This document shows, one piece after another, positions 7,726-16,034 of a stretch of 64,000 nucleotides of DNA (position 1 is its first letter; the number at the start of each line of letters is the position of its first letter). Origin of the DNA: Nocardia elegans NBRC 108235 (GTDB lineage: Bacteria > Actinomycetota > Actinomycetes > Mycobacteriales > Mycobacteriaceae); the NCBI RefSeq assembly GCF_001612845.1, contig NZ_BDBF01000039.1, positions 1 to 64,000 of the forward strand, in the 5' to 3' direction. Under the pieces are notes generated by a model. It was not told the origin of the DNA. It saw only the letters and a list, made by a program, of their open reading frames with translations, and ran no database searches. The position numbers and the translations under genes were made by a program.

Positions 7726-8697
7726 TCAGTCCCGATAGGTCGGTTCCGGCGGTCCGGCCGCGGGACCCAGCGCGGGCGCCAGCCAATGCTGATAGAGCCG
7801 ATCCCAGGTGCCGTCGGTGCGCAACCGCTGCAGGGTGGCATTCACGAATCGGACCATATCGTCGTTCCCCTTCGGCACGCCGACGCCGTAGGGTTCGTCG
7901 CTGAGGGCGGGACCCACCACCTCGGCGTAGGGATCCTGCGCCGCCAGCCCGGCGAGCAGCGCGTCGTCGGTGCTGACCGCGTCGACCTGGCGCTGCTGCA
8001 ACACCACCAGACAGTCCGCCCAGGTCGGGACCGTCATGATCGCGGCCGTCGGCTGGATGTGCCGAATCCGGTCGAGGGAGGTGGTGCCGCCCACCGCGCA
8101 TACGCGCTTCCCGGCCAGATCCGCCATCGAGCCGATGCCGGAGCCCTTCACGGCCAGCACGCGCTGATGCGACATCAGATACGCGGTGGAGAAGTCCACG
8201 CGCTGCCGTCGATCGCAGGTGATGGTCATGGTCTTCACCACGACGTCCACGCTGTGATCCTGCAGTGCCCGTTCGCGATCCGCCGAGCCGAGGATCCGAT
8301 ATTCGATGCGGCGCGGATCGCCGAACAGATCGCGCGCGATCTCGGCGGCGACGTCGACGTCGAATCCGGCCAGGGTGCCGCTGATCGGATCGCGGAAGCT
8401 GAACAGATTGCTGCCCGGGTCCAGGCCGACCAGCAAGCGCCCGCGCGCGCGGACGGCGTCGAGGGCCGGCCCGTGGTCGGCGCCGGGACGCAGGCTGGCG
8501 GTGGGATTGCCGCATTGTGGTTCGAGATCGGACGCGGGGGCCGACTGCGGTTGTGTCACAACGGCATTGGCGGGCAGCGGCGGTTCGGTGTAATTGCCGC
8601 TGCCGCCGGTGCGCGTGGTGGCCGGCGCACCGCCGCAGCCCCCGGCCAGCAGAGCCGATGCCGCCAATGCCGCTGCCGCGACCCGCCTCGCCCTCAT
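7726..8697 (-). CDS. glnH: Periplasmic amino-acid-binding lipoprotein GlnH
   Basis: Solute-binding protein (SBP_bac_3 family) of 323 residues. It has a basic N-terminus, a hydrophobic segment and a Cys at about residue 21 in a lipobox-like context (LAGGC), followed by a Thr/Gly/Pro linker and the two-lobed domain starting near GRLLVGLDPGSNLFSFRD. In mycobacteria GlnH binds Asp/Glu and, with the membrane protein GlnX, signals to PknG rather than feeding a transporter. The ATG at 8697 overlaps the glnX stop (ATGA) and yields a complete signal peptide; upstream extensions in this frame are antisense noise. No ABC permease lies nearby, which fits a sensing role. Confidence 0.93.
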   Translation of the reverse strand: MRARRVAAAALAASALLAGGCGGAPATTRTGGSGNYTEPPLPANAVVTQPQSAPASDLEPQCGNPTASLRPGADHGPALDAVRARGRLLVGLDPGSNLFSFRDPISGTLAGFDVDVAAEIARDLFGDPRRIEYRILGSADRERALQDHSVDVVVKTMTITCDRRQRVDFSTAYLMSHQRVLAVKGSGIGSMADLAGKRVCAVGGTTSLDRIRHIQPTAAIMTVPTWADCLVVLQQRQVDAVSTDDALLAGLAAQDPYAEVVGPALSDEPYGVGVPKGNDDMVRFVNATLQRLRTDGTWDRLYQHWLAPALGPAAGPPEPTYRD

Positions 8698-10043
8698 CGG
8701 TACTCCCTCAAACGCGGCCACAACCCGGCCACCACGAACACCGCCGCCAGCGCGGCCAGCGTGAGTGCGCCCGGCGCCAGGAAATCCAGCGCACGCGCGG
8801 CATCGGATATCTCCCCGCGCAACGTATTTCGCGTTTCCCCCATGCCGGCGGCGAGCGCGGTGTCGAGGGTGTCGACGGCGGCGCTGGCCTGTGCCGGATC
8901 CGCGCCGATCGCCACCACGGTGGCCGCCGGGAAATCGCCGCGGCCCAGCGCGTCGTTCATCCGCTGATGTGCCGAGCGCCAACGGCCCAGTGCCGCATGG
9001 GCATTGCGCACATCGTCGGCCCCCGGTGCGTCGCCGCGATAGTGGGTGAGCAGATCGTCGAGCCGCGCGGTGGCGGTGTCGTAGATGTGGTCGTAGTCGC
9101 CGCTGGCATCGCGGCGCACCAGTTTCAGCGTCTCCGCCGCTCGCGCCTGCTGGGCGAGGATGCGGCTCTCGGTGAGCTGTGCGCCCGGGACCGCGCCGTC
9201 GTCGCGTCCCGAGCTGGTCGCCACCGCCGAGAACGATCCGGCGATCACCGTCCAGGCCAGCAGGATCAGCAGAATGCCCGAGGCCACCAGCAGCCCCGGA
9301 TTGAGCACCCGATGCCAGCGCCGGGCCAGATAGAACTGCGCCGCCACCAGTGCGGCGAGGGTCAGGATCGGCAGTACGATCGCCGCCCACGGCGGCCGCA
9401 CGTGCCGGCGCTGAGTCGCCGCGATCGCGGCGGACCGGTGCTCCTGCAACTCCTGTGCGGTCGGGAGCATGGTGGTCTGCATGAGATTCGACGCCTCACT
9501 CAGATAGGCGGCGCCGACGGGATGGCCTTCGCGATTGTTGGCGCGTGCGGTCTCGATCAGCCCGGTGTAGACCGGCAGTTCGGTGGCCACACCGGTGCGC
9601 AGGCGGGTGTCGGCGTCGGGCGTGGCCGAGCCGGGCGTCCCGGCGTTGTCGGACTGGGCCACCAGTTCCGCCGCGGCCTCACCGACCGCCTGGTCGTAGC
9701 GATCGCGCACCGGTTTCGGCTCCAGCCCGCCCGAGATGAAGGCGGTGCCCGCGGCCGCGTCGGCCACCGACAGCGAGGTGTAGAGATGCTGGGCGGAATT
9801 GGCGTCGGGTTCGGCCTCGTCGAGCAGATAGTCCAGGGCGTGCTGGCGGTTGCCCACCTCGCCCGAGGTGACGGCGCCCGCGACCAGGCACAGCCCGAGC
9901 AGCAGCAGGCCCAGCGCGATCAGCCGGGCGGGGGACGAGCGCGCGAACGCCCGGACATCGGTCGCGTCGAGCCGGCTGCGCACGGCGGCAGCCGCGGCCC
10001 GCGGGGACAGCTCGTCGAGCTGCGAATGCCCGATTCGAGCCAT
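8694..10043 (-). CDS. glnX: Membrane signalling protein GlnX
   Basis: This 449-residue membrane protein is the counterpart of M. tuberculosis Rv0412c. One transmembrane helix near residues 40-60 (LIALGLLLLGLCLVAGAV) is followed by a largely extracytoplasmic alpha-helical region, a central pair of hydrophobic segments (about 225-275), another helical domain, and a C-terminal helix (LTLAALAAVFVVAGLW). I selected the ATG at 10043 because GGAGG lies just upstream; a start 10 codons earlier is possible. It is first in the glnX-glnH-pknG operon and is thought to relay GlnH binding across the membrane to PknG. Confidence 0.85.
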   Translation of the reverse strand: MARIGHSQLDELSPRAAAAAVRSRLDATDVRAFARSSPARLIALGLLLLGLCLVAGAVTSGEVGNRQHALDYLLDEAEPDANSAQHLYTSLSVADAAAGTAFISGGLEPKPVRDRYDQAVGEAAAELVAQSDNAGTPGSATPDADTRLRTGVATELPVYTGLIETARANNREGHPVGAAYLSEASNLMQTTMLPTAQELQEHRSAAIAATQRRHVRPPWAAIVLPILTLAALVAAQFYLARRWHRVLNPGLLVASGILLILLAWTVIAGSFSAVATSSGRDDGAVPGAQLTESRILAQQARAAETLKLVRRDASGDYDHIYDTATARLDDLLTHYRGDAPGADDVRNAHAALGRWRSAHQRMNDALGRGDFPAATVVAIGADPAQASAAVDTLDTALAAGMGETRNTLRGEISDAARALDFLAPGALTLAALAAVFVVAGLWPRLREYR

Positions 10044-10189
10044 GCCCACCTCCGTTCGTTCAGCGGGTTGCATTGTGCGGACTGAGCTTATTGTGGTCGT
10101 ACCGGTACCGCCCGATATGTGTCGGTCACGACGGCGGTATCCGGAGGCCGGTGATCAGGACGCCGGCGCGGATCGGGACGAGGCGGAGC

Positions 10190-10861
10190 ATGCGCGGTGA
10201 CGGAGACGGCTTCTTGGAAAGCCCCGATGGGACGCGGCAGTGGGGCCTGTTCGGGGCCGCCGGACTGCTGCTGCGGGCACCCCGGCAGGGCGGCGGCGCG
10301 CTGGTGCTGCTGCAACATCGGGCGCCGTGGAGCCATCAGGGCGGAACGTGGGCGCTGCCCGGTGGTGCACGCGACAGTCATGAGACCAGCGTGCACGCTG
10401 CGGTGCGCGAGGCGCAGGAAGAAGCCGGAATCGATCCGGACGCGGTGCGGGTGCGCGGCAGCCGGGTGACAAGTACCGCGGACTCGGGCTGGACCTACAC
10501 CACCGTGGTGGCCGATGTGTCGGAAACCTTGGCTACCACGGCAAATCGCGAAAGTGCGGAGCTGGCGTGGGTTCCGGAGGAGGAGGTCGACGCCCGGCCG
10601 CTGCATCCCGGATTCGCCGCCGCATGGCCCGGGTTGCGGGCGGCCGCGGCCCGGCTCGAACTCGACGGCCTCGCCGAGGCGGCCGCCATCGCGGCAGCGC
10701 TGCCGCGCACGGTCGACCTCGCCGAACGCGGATTCCTGTGGCTGGACGCCCACGACTTCGCCGCGCCGACCGCCCGGATCGCCCAGCGCGAGAACGGATC
10801 CGGCGGATTCGTGCGGTACCAGGAAACGCTGGTCCTGACCCTGGACCAGGTGCTTGGCTGA
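10190..10861 (+). CDS. mutT3: NUDIX hydrolase (MutT3-like)
   Basis: Nucleoside-diphosphate-linked hydrolase of 223 residues. A perfect Nudix box (G-x5-E-x7-REAQEEAGI) begins at GGARDSHE, about residue 60. The family hydrolyses NDP-X bonds, and MutT-type members remove oxidised nucleotides. The position between glnX and thiE matches M. tuberculosis mutT3 (Rv0413). The ATG at 10190 has a GAGGCGGAGC ribosome-binding context; longer in-frame starts exist back to 10073 but are not supported. The true substrate cannot be read from sequence. Confidence 0.88.
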   Translation: MRGDGDGFLESPDGTRQWGLFGAAGLLLRAPRQGGGALVLLQHRAPWSHQGGTWALPGGARDSHETSVHAAVREAQEEAGIDPDAVRVRGSRVTSTADSGWTYTTVVADVSETLATTANRESAELAWVPEEEVDARPLHPGFAAAWPGLRAAAARLELDGLAEAAAIAAALPRTVDLAERGFLWLDAHDFAAPTARIAQRENGSGGFVRYQETLVLTLDQVLG

Positions 10862-10908
10862 ACGCCGTGTGTGAATAGCCGTGTCCTCCCCATGTGTACG
10901 GCTGTGGA

Positions 10909-11586
10909 TCAGTTCGCCGCGTTCTCCAGCAGCCGCTGTTTGAGTTCGCGGGCGGCGGCCTGGGGGTCGCGCGCCGCGGTGATGGCACGCACCACGACCA
11001 CCCGGTCGGCGCCGGCCGCGAGCACCTCCGGCAGGCGGTCGCGATCGATACCGCCGATCGCGAACCACGGCCGGGTCGGATGCGACTCCGCGGTCGACCG
11101 CACCAGCTCGATACCCGCCGCGGTGCGGCCCGGTTTCGTCGGGGTATTCCACACCGGCCCGGTGCAGAAGTAGTCGATGTGTTCGTCGACGACCGCGAGT
11201 CCGGCCTGATTGCGATTGTGGGTGGACCGGCCGATCACCACATCGGGTCCGACGATCCGGCGGGCGTACCAGGGCGGCAGGTCGCCCTGGCCCAGATGCA
11301 GCACGTCGGCGCCGGCGGCCAGCGCGATATCGGCGCGATCGTTGACGGCGACGAGCGCGCCGTGGCGGCGGGCGGCGGCCTTCAGTTCGGCCAGCGCACC
11401 GAGTTCGGCACCGGCCTCGAGCGGCCCGAACTTCGCCTCGCCGGCCGAACCCTTGTCACGCAGCTGGATGATGTCGACGCCGCCGGAGAGCGCCGCCTCG
11501 GCGAACGCGGCCAGATCACCGGTATCGCGCCGGGCGTCGGTGCACAGGTAGAGCCGGGCCGAGGCCAGGCGTTCGCGCGGTGCCAT
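10909..11586 (-). CDS. thiE: Thiamine-phosphate synthase
   Basis: Joins the pyrimidine pyrophosphate (HMP-PP) and thiazole phosphate to give thiamine phosphate. The 225-residue TIM barrel shows VDIIQLRDKG (about residue 39), VNDRADIALAAGADVLHLGQ, IGRSTHN and the phosphate-binding loop FAIGGID. The start MAPRERLASARLY at 11586 aligns with the usual family N-terminus, although the frame stays open far upstream opposite thiO. It is transcribed divergently from thiO-thiS-thiG across a 174-bp gap in which I could not recognise a TPP riboswitch. Confidence 0.95.
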   Translation of the reverse strand: MAPRERLASARLYLCTDARRDTGDLAAFAEAALSGGVDIIQLRDKGSAGEAKFGPLEAGAELGALAELKAAARRHGALVAVNDRADIALAAGADVLHLGQGDLPPWYARRIVGPDVVIGRSTHNRNQAGLAVVDEHIDYFCTGPVWNTPTKPGRTAAGIELVRSTAESHPTRPWFAIGGIDRDRLPEVLAAGADRVVVVRAITAARDPQAAARELKQRLLENAAN

Positions 11587-11760
11587 CGGGCGTTGCGGTT
11601 GGGACGGTTGCACGGCTTCGACCGTAGCCGCGCTACCGTGGAGAGGCGAAACAAGAGGGCATTCCCGCAGCGATGGCGGCCGCGCGGGAACGCCGATTTC
11701 CCGGTGTCGGCCGTGCACGGCGCGGTGCGTGCGAGTCCGGGACCCGAGCGAGGTGGAGTG

Positions 11761-12855
11761 ATGCGAAGTCTGGCCGTCGTGGGTGGGGGTGTGATCGGTC
11801 TGGCGGTGGCCTGGCGGGCCGCCGAACAGGGCTGGTCGGTGACGATTCTCGATCCCGGCGTGGGGTCCGGCGCGTCCTGGGTCGCGGGCGGCATGCTCGC
11901 CCCGCTCTCGGAGGGCTGGCCCGGCGAGGACGATCTGCTCGAATTCGGTGCGGCCTCGCTGCGGCGGTGGCCGGAATTCGGCGCGCGGCTGCGCGAGGCC
12001 ACCGGGGTCGACGTCTTCGTGGCCGAACAGACCCTCACCCTCGCGCTGGACGCGGCCGACGCCGCCGACCTGCGCACGATCGCCGACTTCTGCGGCACCC
12101 ACGGATATCCGATGCGCGTGCTCGACCGGGCCGGGGTCCGCGCGATCGAGGCCGGTCTGTCGCGCACCGTCCGGGCCGGCCTGCTCGCCGTGGACGAACC
12201 CGCGGTGGACAACCGCCTGCTCCTCGACGCCCTCCGTCGCGGTTGTGCACAGGCCGGTGTGCGCATCGAGCCCGTGTCGGTGGCGGCGGTGGACGAACTC
12301 GACCACGACCGGATCGTGCTGGCCGCGGGTTCGGCCAGCGCCCGGCTGTGGGATCTGCCGGTGCGGCCGGTCAAGGGCGAGATCCTGCGGTTGCGCCGGC
12401 GCCCGGGCACCCCGCCGCCGCCGTCCTCGGTGATCCGCGCGCGGGTGCACGGCCGGCCGGTCTATCTGGTCCCGCGCGCCGACGGCCTGGTGGTCGGCGC
12501 CACCCAGTACGAGGCCGGATTCGACACCACCGTGACCGTCGCGGGGGTCCGCGATCTGATCGCCGACGCGGAGGCGGTGTGGCCGGCCCTCGGCGAATAC
12601 GAACTGGCGGAGGCCGCCGCGGGCGGACGTCCCGGCACTCCCGACAATCTGCCGCTGATCGGATGGCTCTCGGATCGGGTGATCGCCGCCACCGGGCACG
12701 GCCGCAACGGCATCCTCGGTGTACCGATCACCGTCGACGCGGTGGCGGCGCTGCTGGCCGGAGACGTCCTCGCCGAGGCGAAGGCCGCCGATCCGCACCG
12801 CTTCGCCACCGCCGAGACCGCTACTCCCGCATCATCATCAGGAGGTAACCAGTGA
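11761..12855 (+). CDS. thiO: Glycine oxidase ThiO
   Basis: FAD-dependent oxidase producing dehydroglycine for thiazole synthesis. The 364-residue protein begins with a Rossmann motif (VVGGGVIGLAVAWRAAEQGW) and has the second FAD-contact region TGHGRNGILGVP near the C-terminus, typical of ThiO. The start ATG at 11761 is preceded by GAGGTGGAGTG. Its 3' end carries AGGAGG and its stop overlaps the thiS GTG, so thiO, thiS and thiG are translationally coupled. Length is normal. Confidence 0.94.
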   Translation: MRSLAVVGGGVIGLAVAWRAAEQGWSVTILDPGVGSGASWVAGGMLAPLSEGWPGEDDLLEFGAASLRRWPEFGARLREATGVDVFVAEQTLTLALDAADAADLRTIADFCGTHGYPMRVLDRAGVRAIEAGLSRTVRAGLLAVDEPAVDNRLLLDALRRGCAQAGVRIEPVSVAAVDELDHDRIVLAAGSASARLWDLPVRPVKGEILRLRRRPGTPPPPSSVIRARVHGRPVYLVPRADGLVVGATQYEAGFDTTVTVAGVRDLIADAEAVWPALGEYELAEAAAGGRPGTPDNLPLIGWLSDRVIAATGHGRNGILGVPITVDAVAALLAGDVLAEAKAADPHRFATAETATPASSSGGNQ

Positions 12856-13088
12856 CCGCGCAACCGAGTTCCGCGTCCACATCGATCCCCATCGGCGTCA
12901 CGGTGAACGGCACCGAACACGTCTTCGCGGAGCCGCTCACCGTCCGGGAACTGCTCGAGCGGCTCGAACTGCCGTGCCGCGGCGTCGCCCTGGCGGTCGA
13001 CGGTGCGCTGTTCCCGAAGTCGCGGTGGGACGAGCCGGTCGGCCGCGGCTGGGAGATCGAGGTCCTGACGGCGGTGCAGGGTGGCTGA
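12852..13088 (+). CDS. thiS: Sulfur-carrier protein ThiS
   Basis: Ubiquitin-like sulfur carrier of 78 residues ending in the required Gly-Gly (TAVQGG), which is adenylated and converted to thiocarboxylate to donate sulfur to ThiG. Visible motifs are VNGTEHVF, TVRELLERL and GVALAVDGALFPKSRW. It has a slightly long N-terminal Ser/Thr tail. The GTG start at 12852 overlaps the thiO stop and lies behind a strong AGGAGG. Its stop overlaps the thiG start by 8 nt. Confidence 0.95.
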   Translation: MTAQPSSASTSIPIGVTVNGTEHVFAEPLTVRELLERLELPCRGVALAVDGALFPKSRWDEPVGRGWEIEVLTAVQGG

Positions 13089-13866
13089 CAGGTCGGGTAC
13101 CGGACCGCTACCGGCCGAGCCGCTGCGGATCGCGGATCGCGAATTCGGCTCCCGGCTGATCATGGGCACCGGCGGGGCGGAGAATCTAGCGGTGCTCGAG
13201 GAGGCGCTGGTCGCCTCCGGCACCGAATTGACCACGGTCGCCATGCGCCGCATCGACGCCGCGGGCGGAACGGGCGTGCTCGACCTGCTCAAACGCCTCG
13301 ACATCGCCCCGCTGCCGAATACCGCCGGCTGCCGCACCGCGGCCGAGGCGGTGCTCACCGCGCAGCTGGCGCGCGAGGCGCTGGAGACCGACTGGGTGAA
13401 ACTCGAGGTCATCGCCGACGAACGCACGCTGCTGCCCGACGCCATCGAATTGGTCTCGGCCGCAGAGCAATTGGTCGACGACGGCTTCGTGGTGCTGCCC
13501 TACACCACCGACGATCCGGTGCTCGCGCGACGCCTGGAGGATGCCGGCTGCGCGGCGGTCATGCCGCTCGGTTCGCCGATCGGCACCGGCCTCGGTATCG
13601 GCAATCCGCACAATATCGAGATGATCGTCGAGGCCGCCGGGGTTCCGGTCGTGCTGGACGCGGGAATCGGCACGGCGAGTGACGCGGCGCTGGCGATGGA
13701 ACTCGGCTGTTCGGCGGTGTTGCTCGCGACCGCCGTCACCCGGGCCCGGCATCCGGCTCGGATGGCGAGGGCGATGGCCGCCGCGGTGCAGGCCGGTCAT
13801 CTGGCGCGCCACGCCGGGCGTATCCCCAAGCGGTTCTGGGCCCAGGCGTCCTCACCCGCGGTGTGA
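13081..13866 (+). CDS. thiG: Thiazole synthase ThiG
   Basis: Forms the thiazole phosphate ring from deoxyxylulose 5-phosphate, dehydroglycine and ThiS thiocarboxylate. The 261-residue TIM barrel has SRLIMGTGGAENL near residue 22, DWVKLEVI (active-site Lys) near 104, and the phosphate-binding GLGIGNPHNIEMI and LDAGIGTASDAALAMELG segments. The GTG start at 13081 lies inside the end of thiS, indicating coupling. It completes the thiOSG thiazole branch. Confidence 0.96.
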   Translation: MADRSGTGPLPAEPLRIADREFGSRLIMGTGGAENLAVLEEALVASGTELTTVAMRRIDAAGGTGVLDLLKRLDIAPLPNTAGCRTAAEAVLTAQLAREALETDWVKLEVIADERTLLPDAIELVSAAEQLVDDGFVVLPYTTDDPVLARRLEDAGCAAVMPLGSPIGTGLGIGNPHNIEMIVEAAGVPVVLDAGIGTASDAALAMELGCSAVLLATAVTRARHPARMARAMAAAVQAGHLARHAGRIPKRFWAQASSPAV

Positions 13867-13907
13867 ACACGGGGATGTCCCCAGGTCGCGGCTGGGTGAG
13901 CCCACCG

Positions 13908-13941
13908 GGACCCTAGGGGTCCCCCTCATCCTCGAGGATGA
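13908..13941. promoter_or_regulatory. Two adjacent palindromes upstream of the ABC exporter
   Basis: A near-perfect dyad (13908-13922) is followed directly by a perfect 16-bp palindrome (13926-13941, TCATCCTCGAGGATGA). They lie 42 bp after thiG and 60 bp before the ABC ATPase start. They could be a terminator for thiOSG or an operator for the exporter. No T-tract is present. Confidence 0.4.
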
Positions 13942-14000
13942 CCGGACTCGCGACCTGTGAGCGATGGTCGCGTGCCGTTTTCTCGGGAAGACTGGTGCCC

Positions 14001-14966
14001 ATGATCGAATGCAGAGGTCTTACCAAGCGCTTCGGTGCGACCGTTGCCGTCGAGAACCTGTCGTTCACCGTCACCCCCGGCAAGGTGACCGGGTTCCTCG
14101 GCCCGAACGGCGCCGGTAAGTCGACCACCATGCGGATGATCCTCGGCCTGGATCAGCCCACCGCCGGGACGGCGTTCATCCAGGGCAAGCGCTACCGCGA
14201 GCTGGATCATCCGTTGCGCACGGTCGGTGCCCTGCTGGATGCCAAGTGGGTCCATCCGAACCGGTCGGCTCGCTCGCATCTGCGCTGGATGGCCGCCACC
14301 AACGACATTCCGGCCGGCCGGGTCGAAGAGGTGCTGCGGCTGGTGGGCCTGACCGAGGTGGCCAACAAGAAGGCCGGTGGCTTCTCACTCGGCATGTCGC
14401 AGCGGCTCGGCCTGGCCGGGGCGCTGCTCGGCGATCCGCCGGTACTGCTGTTCGACGAACCGGTCAACGGCTTGGACCCCGAGGGCATTCTGTGGATCCG
14501 GCGGTTCATGCAGCGGTTGGCCGCCGAGGGGCGCACCGTGCTGGTGTCGAGCCATCTGCTGTCGGAAATGGCGCAGACCGCCGACCATCTGGTCGTGATC
14601 GGGCGCGGCAGGCTGATCGCCGACACCGACACCAAGGATTTCATCGCGAAGTCGTCGGAATCGACCGTGCGGGTGCGCAGTCCGCAGCTGGACGAGCTGC
14701 GCAGCCTGCTCACCTCGAACGGGATGACCGTGCGCGAGGACGGCAGCGCGGCCGACCGGGAAGGGGCGATCGACACCGCCCCCGCCCTGGTGGTGGTCGG
14801 GGAAACCAGCGACGCCATCGGCAAATTGGCGGGCGCGAACAGCATCACCCTGTATGAGCTTGCGCCGCAACAGGCTTCGCTCGAGGAGGCGTTCATGCGG
14901 ATGACCGGAGGTGCGGTGCAGTACCACGGTGAGGGCATCGAGCAGGCGATGGGAGGTGCGCTCTGA
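14001..14966 (+). CDS. ABC transporter ATP-binding protein (exporter type)
   Basis: The 321-residue ATPase has Walker A GPNGAGKST at about residue 34, the signature region FSLGMSQRLGLAGALL near 131, Walker B VLLFDEPVNGLDPEG and the H-loop SSHLLSEM, followed by a C-terminal extension typical of the bacitracin/daunorubicin-type exporter group. It has one partner permease, immediately downstream with TGATG overlap. The cargo is unknown; such pairs often export antibiotics, lipids or peptides. The ATG at 14001 is chosen because the conserved start MIECRGLTKRFG follows. A GTG two codons upstream is an alternative. Confidence 0.92.
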   Translation: MIECRGLTKRFGATVAVENLSFTVTPGKVTGFLGPNGAGKSTTMRMILGLDQPTAGTAFIQGKRYRELDHPLRTVGALLDAKWVHPNRSARSHLRWMAATNDIPAGRVEEVLRLVGLTEVANKKAGGFSLGMSQRLGLAGALLGDPPVLLFDEPVNGLDPEGILWIRRFMQRLAAEGRTVLVSSHLLSEMAQTADHLVVIGRGRLIADTDTKDFIAKSSESTVRVRSPQLDELRSLLTSNGMTVREDGSAADREGAIDTAPALVVVGETSDAIGKLAGANSITLYELAPQQASLEEAFMRMTGGAVQYHGEGIEQAMGGAL

Positions 14967-15727
14967 TGGGTGTCGTCACCGCGGAGCGGATCAAACTCAC
15001 CTCGACCCGGTCGCCGTGGTGGTGTTCGGCGATCGTCGTGGCGCTGGGCCTGGGCATGGCCGCTCTGTTCGCGGCCGTATCGCGGGCGAGTATGGGCCAC
15101 GAGAACGAAACCACGCTGACCACCGCCGGCGCCACGGTCGGTGTCTCCGGATTCGGCGTCATGGTCCTGATGATCATGGCCGCCCTCACCGTGACCAGTG
15201 AATACCGTTTCGGCATCATCCGGACCACGTTCCAGGCGACCCCGAACCGATCGCTGGTCCTCACCACCAAGGCCCTGCTGACCGGCGCCTACGCGGCGGT
15301 GCTGACCTTCGTGCTGGGCATGCTGGCCTATCTCATCGCGAAGCCGCTGGCCGGCGATGCGGGGCGGCAGATGAGTCTGAGCTCGGACGCCGATTGGCGC
15401 GCGCTCTACGGACTGGCGATCTATGCCTTCCTGGCGGTGGTCCTGTCGGTCGGCATCGGCGCCCTGGTGCGGCAGTCGGCCGCGGCGATCTCGCTGATCG
15501 TGTTGTGGCCCTTGCTGATCGAGACGTTGCTGGGTAGTTTCGGCAGCTTCGGCCGCACCGTGCAGCCGTTCCTGCCCTTCGCCAACATCAACCGGTTCCT
15601 CGGCGAGGACACCTCCTCCGCGGCGCACTGGCACTGGGGGCCGTGGGGCGGACTGGTCTACTTCGTCGTCTTCGTGCTGGTCGTCTTCGGTGCCGCGCTG
15701 ATCGTGGTCGATCGCCGCGACGCCTGA
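14966..15727 (+). CDS. ABC-2 type transporter permease
   Basis: The 253-residue membrane protein has about six hydrophobic helices: a first near residues 22-40, others around 55-75, 105-125, 150-170 and 175-195, and a last near 225-245 (VYFVVFVLVVFGAALIVV). The EYRFGIIRTTFQATPNRS loop is characteristic of ABC-2 permeases with this ATPase class. It is translationally coupled to the ATPase (TGATG) and presumably forms the homodimeric pore. Two hairpins follow it. Confidence 0.9.
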   Translation: MGVVTAERIKLTSTRSPWWCSAIVVALGLGMAALFAAVSRASMGHENETTLTTAGATVGVSGFGVMVLMIMAALTVTSEYRFGIIRTTFQATPNRSLVLTTKALLTGAYAAVLTFVLGMLAYLIAKPLAGDAGRQMSLSSDADWRALYGLAIYAFLAVVLSVGIGALVRQSAAAISLIVLWPLLIETLLGSFGSFGRTVQPFLPFANINRFLGEDTSSAAHWHWGPWGGLVYFVVFVLVVFGAALIVVDRRDA

Positions 15728-15745
15728 TCCACAACCTCATACCTG

Positions 15746-15786
15746 CCCGCTCCCGGGCGTTCACCCTCGCGTAGCCCGGGAACGGG
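15746..15786 (+). terminator. Hairpin terminator after the ABC operon
   Basis: Arms 15746-15758 and 15774-15786 pair over 13 nt with one mismatch, with a 15-nt loop, 18 nt after the permease stop. There is no T-run. Position and stability support transcription termination. Confidence 0.6.
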
Positions 15787-15851
15787 AGGGCGGTCCTGTC
15801 GGGGGACTGCTATCCCGGTCACAGCCGCCACTGCCCGGCGAATGTGACGAT

Positions 15852-15897
15852 CACCGGCCCGATGTGCAGCCGTTTCGCGCTGTGCATCGGGCCGGTG
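15852..15897. repeat. 19-bp inverted repeat upstream of the TnpB element
   Basis: Arms 15852-15870 and 15879-15897 pair over 19 nt with two G/T-type mismatches around an 8-nt loop. It may be a second terminator of the ABC operon or a subterminal hairpin of the TnpB-bearing element. The rest of 15728-16034 (307 bp without a gene) shows only this hairpin, the preceding terminator and an A+T-richer stretch at about 16005-16035. Confidence 0.5.
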
Positions 15898-16034
15898 TGC
15901 TGTGTGCAAAGCCTTCGTTGCCTGTGAATACGCACTGTCGTGTTGGGGGCCGGTGATTAGTGGGGAGGGCGGCACGACGGGCCGGCGCAGCGATGCACCG
16001 AAGGTGTATTACCTTGTGCTGTATTGTATTTCGT

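Noticed and set aside
10862..10908. Terminator between mutT3 and thiE
   Set aside because: Only a 6-bp stem with a 15-nt loop is present, too weak to annotate.
11587..11760. TPP riboswitch between thiE and thiO
   Set aside because: Neither strand shows the CTGAGA pyrimidine-sensor or the GAACCTG...GTAATGCC region. Only thiC has a recognisable aptamer.
10894..11760. Long upstream extension of ThiO
   Set aside because: It overlaps thiE on the opposite strand and has Arg/Gly/His-rich shadow composition; the Rossmann motif starts right at 11761.
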